Source of the DNA: Bacteriovorax stolpii
GTDB taxonomy: Bacteria > Bdellovibrionota > Bacteriovoracia > Bacteriovoracales > Bacteriovoracaceae
Assembly (NCBI GenBank): GCA_945890905.1
Contig: CAMDDI010000174.1
Location: forward strand, 1-7,186
Reading direction: 5' to 3'
DNA length: 7,186 nt
In this document: positions 5,897 to 7,186 of the stretch, piece after piece
How positions within the stretch are numbered: the stretch's first letter is position 1
Layout of the letters: every line of letters starts with the position of its first letter
Notes under the pieces: model-generated
Databases searched by the model: none
What the model was told of the DNA's origin: nothing
What the model saw: only the letters and a program-made list of their open reading frames with translations
Translations under genes and position numbers: made by a program

Positions 5897-7129
5897 TTAA
5901 AAAATCTCTCTGAAAACGTTCTTAATAGACTTACCTAGTTTATCAAACATATCTGATTCGTCTTGTCTTTTTTCTTCGTGAGCAACAGCGTGAGCTTCAA
6001 ACTGAGATTCTTGAAGAAGTCCAAGTACGGTTGAAAATTTGGGATGTTGCATGGCCGATGTCATGCCACCGAAAGATTGTGGAATTCCGAGCTTAACCGG
6101 TTTTTCTAAACTAAATTCTGCAAGTTCACTTAAATTCCGTATAAGTGCTCCTCCACCGGTGATCACAAAACCACCTGTGATCTCATCTTGCAAATTGCGC
6201 TCCATAATAACCTCGCGAACCACATCGAAGAGCTCATTTGCCCTAGCTCCAAGCACTTCCGCCACAAAACTAAGTGAAACTTCTCTTGGTCTGGTGCCAG
6301 AAAGACCCTGAACTGTGAGATAAGTTTCGCCAGAATGATTCTGCAAAACTGTCCCGTGGGCCAATTTGATCCTCTCAGCTTCGTTGTGGGGAATTTTCAA
6401 GGCCACAGCTAAGTCATTGGTAAAGTGATGACCGCCGAGGGGAATGATTTGCGAGTGAAGTAGACTCCCGTCTTTCCAAACTGCTATATCTGTAGTCCCC
6501 CCGCCGATATCAATAAGCACAACTCCCAATTCTTTTTCTTCGAGAGTTAAAACAGATCTTGAAGAAGCAATTGGTTGAAGAATAATTGAGTTAGCCGAAA
6601 GACCTGCTTGCTCAACACACTTCACTAAGTTTTGAATAAGGGGAGTTTTCCCAGTAACAATATGAACGTTCACTTCTAAACGTGAACCCATCATGCCTAC
6701 AGGATTTTTAATTCCTACAGTGTTATCAACTTTAAATTCTTGAGGAATAACATGAATCACTTCGCGATCTGAGGGAATCAAAACTGCTTTAGCAGCTTCG
6801 ATGACTCTATCAACATCAGCCTGAGTGATTTCTTTGCTCTTAACTGGAACAACACCTGATGAGTTGAAGCAATAGATATGATTTCCCGCAATTCCGACAG
6901 TGGCAGAATCGAGATTATCGATTCCCGCCATGAGTTTGGCTTCTTCGATTGAATTACGAATACTTTCAACTGTTTTTTCAATGTTAACTACGGAGCCTTT
7001 TTTTAGGCCGTGACTTGGGTGAGATCCCACTCCGAGGATTTCTAGGCTTTTAGAAGTTTTCTGCGCGATGAGCGTGCAAACTTTTGTCGTTCCAATATCC
7101 AAAGCGACGATAACACTTTTGGTACTCAT
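5897..7129 (-). CDS. ftsA: Cell division protein FtsA
   Basis: FtsA is the actin-like ATPase that tethers FtsZ to the inner face of the cytoplasmic membrane and recruits later division proteins. The 410-residue length is normal (420 in E. coli). ATPase motifs in order are phosphate-1 ALDIGTTKVCTLI (9-21), phosphate-2 LIDIGGGTTDIAV (205-217) and the adenosine motif GGFVITGGGALI (319-330). The region at about 84-165 is the FtsA-specific 1C subdomain that replaces actin 1B, marked by VIPQEFKVD and NPVGMMGSRLEV. A charged linker (383-393) leads to a C-terminal amphipathic helix, MFDKLGKSIKNVFREIF (394-410), the membrane-targeting sequence. The start ATG at 7127-7129 is preceded by GAGAAGGGA. It is cotranscribed with ftsZ and presumably lies at the end of a division and cell-wall cluster to the right, of which nothing can be confirmed here. 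Confidence 0.97.
   Translation of the reverse strand: MSTKSVIVALDIGTTKVCTLIAQKTSKSLEILGVGSHPSHGLKKGSVVNIEKTVESIRNSIEEAKLMAGIDNLDSATVGIAGNHIYCFNSSGVVPVKSKEITQADVDRVIEAAKAVLIPSDREVIHVIPQEFKVDNTVGIKNPVGMMGSRLEVNVHIVTGKTPLIQNLVKCVEQAGLSANSIILQPIASSRSVLTLEEKELGVVLIDIGGGTTDIAVWKDGSLLHSQIIPLGGHHFTNDLAVALKIPHNEAERIKLAHGTVLQNHSGETYLTVQGLSGTRPREVSLSFVAEVLGARANELFDVVREVIMERNLQDEITGGFVITGGGALIRNLSELAEFSLEKPVKLGIPQSFGGMTSAMQHPKFSTVLGLLQESQFEAHAVAHEEKRQDESDMFDKLGKSIKNVFREIF
5900..5950 (-). other. Membrane-targeting amphipathic helix of FtsA (coding segment)
   Basis: The last 17 residues of FtsA alternate hydrophobic (Met, Phe, Leu, Ile, Val, Phe, Ile, Phe) and basic positions (Lys, Lys, Lys, Arg), the pattern of the FtsA membrane-targeting sequence. 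Its presence shows that this FtsA copy is complete and probably functional as an anchor. Confidence 0.8.
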
Positions 7130-7143
7130 GAGATTCCCTTCTC

Positions 7144-7167
7144 AAAAACTCTTCAAAAATTGAAGAG
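7144..7167 (-). terminator. AT-rich hairpin with T-run upstream of ftsA (weak terminator or leader hairpin)
   Basis: A perfect 8-bp inverted repeat, CTCTTCAA (7149-7156) and TTGAAGAG (7160-7167), has a 3-base loop. On the minus strand it is followed by five T (7144-7148), the layout of an intrinsic terminator. It ends about 15 bases before the ftsA ATG. Only three of the eight pairs are GC, so termination would be inefficient. It could attenuate read-through from an upstream gene into ftsA, or simply be a leader structure near the ribosome-binding site. No upstream coding end could be established in the last 57 bases. Confidence 0.35.
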
Positions 7168-7186
7168 AGCAGATTCATTCTGTTTA

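Noticed and set aside
5382..5900. Two open frames (80 and 89 codons) opposite the ftsZ core
   Set aside because: They are Pro/Ala/Ser-rich shadows of the Gly-rich FtsZ GTPase region, with no ribosome-binding site or family motif.
6039..6311. 90-codon open frame opposite ftsA
   Set aside because: It is antisense to the conserved adenosine motif region of FtsA and has no independent coding evidence.
6778..6981. 67-codon frame on the same strand as ftsA
   Set aside because: It is an out-of-frame shadow inside the conserved FtsA frame.
7130..7186. 3' end of an ftsQ-like gene upstream of ftsA
   Set aside because: One frame runs to a TGA at 7153-7155 and another stays open into ftsA, but about ten residues are too few to recognise a family.

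Overview
The window is a housekeeping segment of a bacterial chromosome with moderate-to-low GC (about 40% by eye). It is densely coded, and no mobile element, CRISPR array, rRNA or tRNA gene was seen. The gene set points to a Gram-negative of the former deltaproteobacterial type: ftsA-ftsZ with an unusually long FtsZ linker, an RNase J, an rsmE-prmA pair, and a membrane-anchored B-box-like zinc-finger protein. A member of Bdellovibrionota, such as a Bacteriovorax or Peredibacter relative, is the best guess from gene content and protein style. This is inference and was not tested by any search.

Layout: (1) At the left edge, on the minus strand, prmA (L11 methyltransferase) is followed by rsmE (16S rRNA m3U1498 methyltransferase, running off the window); the two overlap by ATGA. 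(2) A 120-bp divergent intergenic region separates prmA from a plus-strand unit of udk (uridine kinase) and a TTG-started RNase J gene that overlaps it by four bases. (3) A 42-bp gap carries a perfect DnaA-box 9-mer and a promoter-like -10. It precedes an unrecognised 193-aa membrane protein with a complete eight-ligand zinc-binding motif. (4) A compact bidirectional terminator separates that gene from the convergent cell-division pair ftsA-ftsZ, transcribed leftward. The ftsA leader at the right edge contains an AT-rich hairpin followed by a T-run.

Functionally there are three blocks. prmA-rsmE is ribosome modification. udk-rnj links pyrimidine salvage with RNA turnover, and the tight coupling may tie nucleotide recycling to RNA decay. 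ftsA-ftsZ builds the Z-ring, with FtsA as membrane anchor and FtsZ as the polymerising GTPase. Points for a second look are the apparently leaderless starts of udk and the 193-aa gene, the DnaA box inside the latter's promoter, the uncharacterised zinc-finger membrane protein, the roughly 180-residue FtsZ linker, and a changed active-site-region motif in RNase J. I did not find a convincing new multi-gene system.
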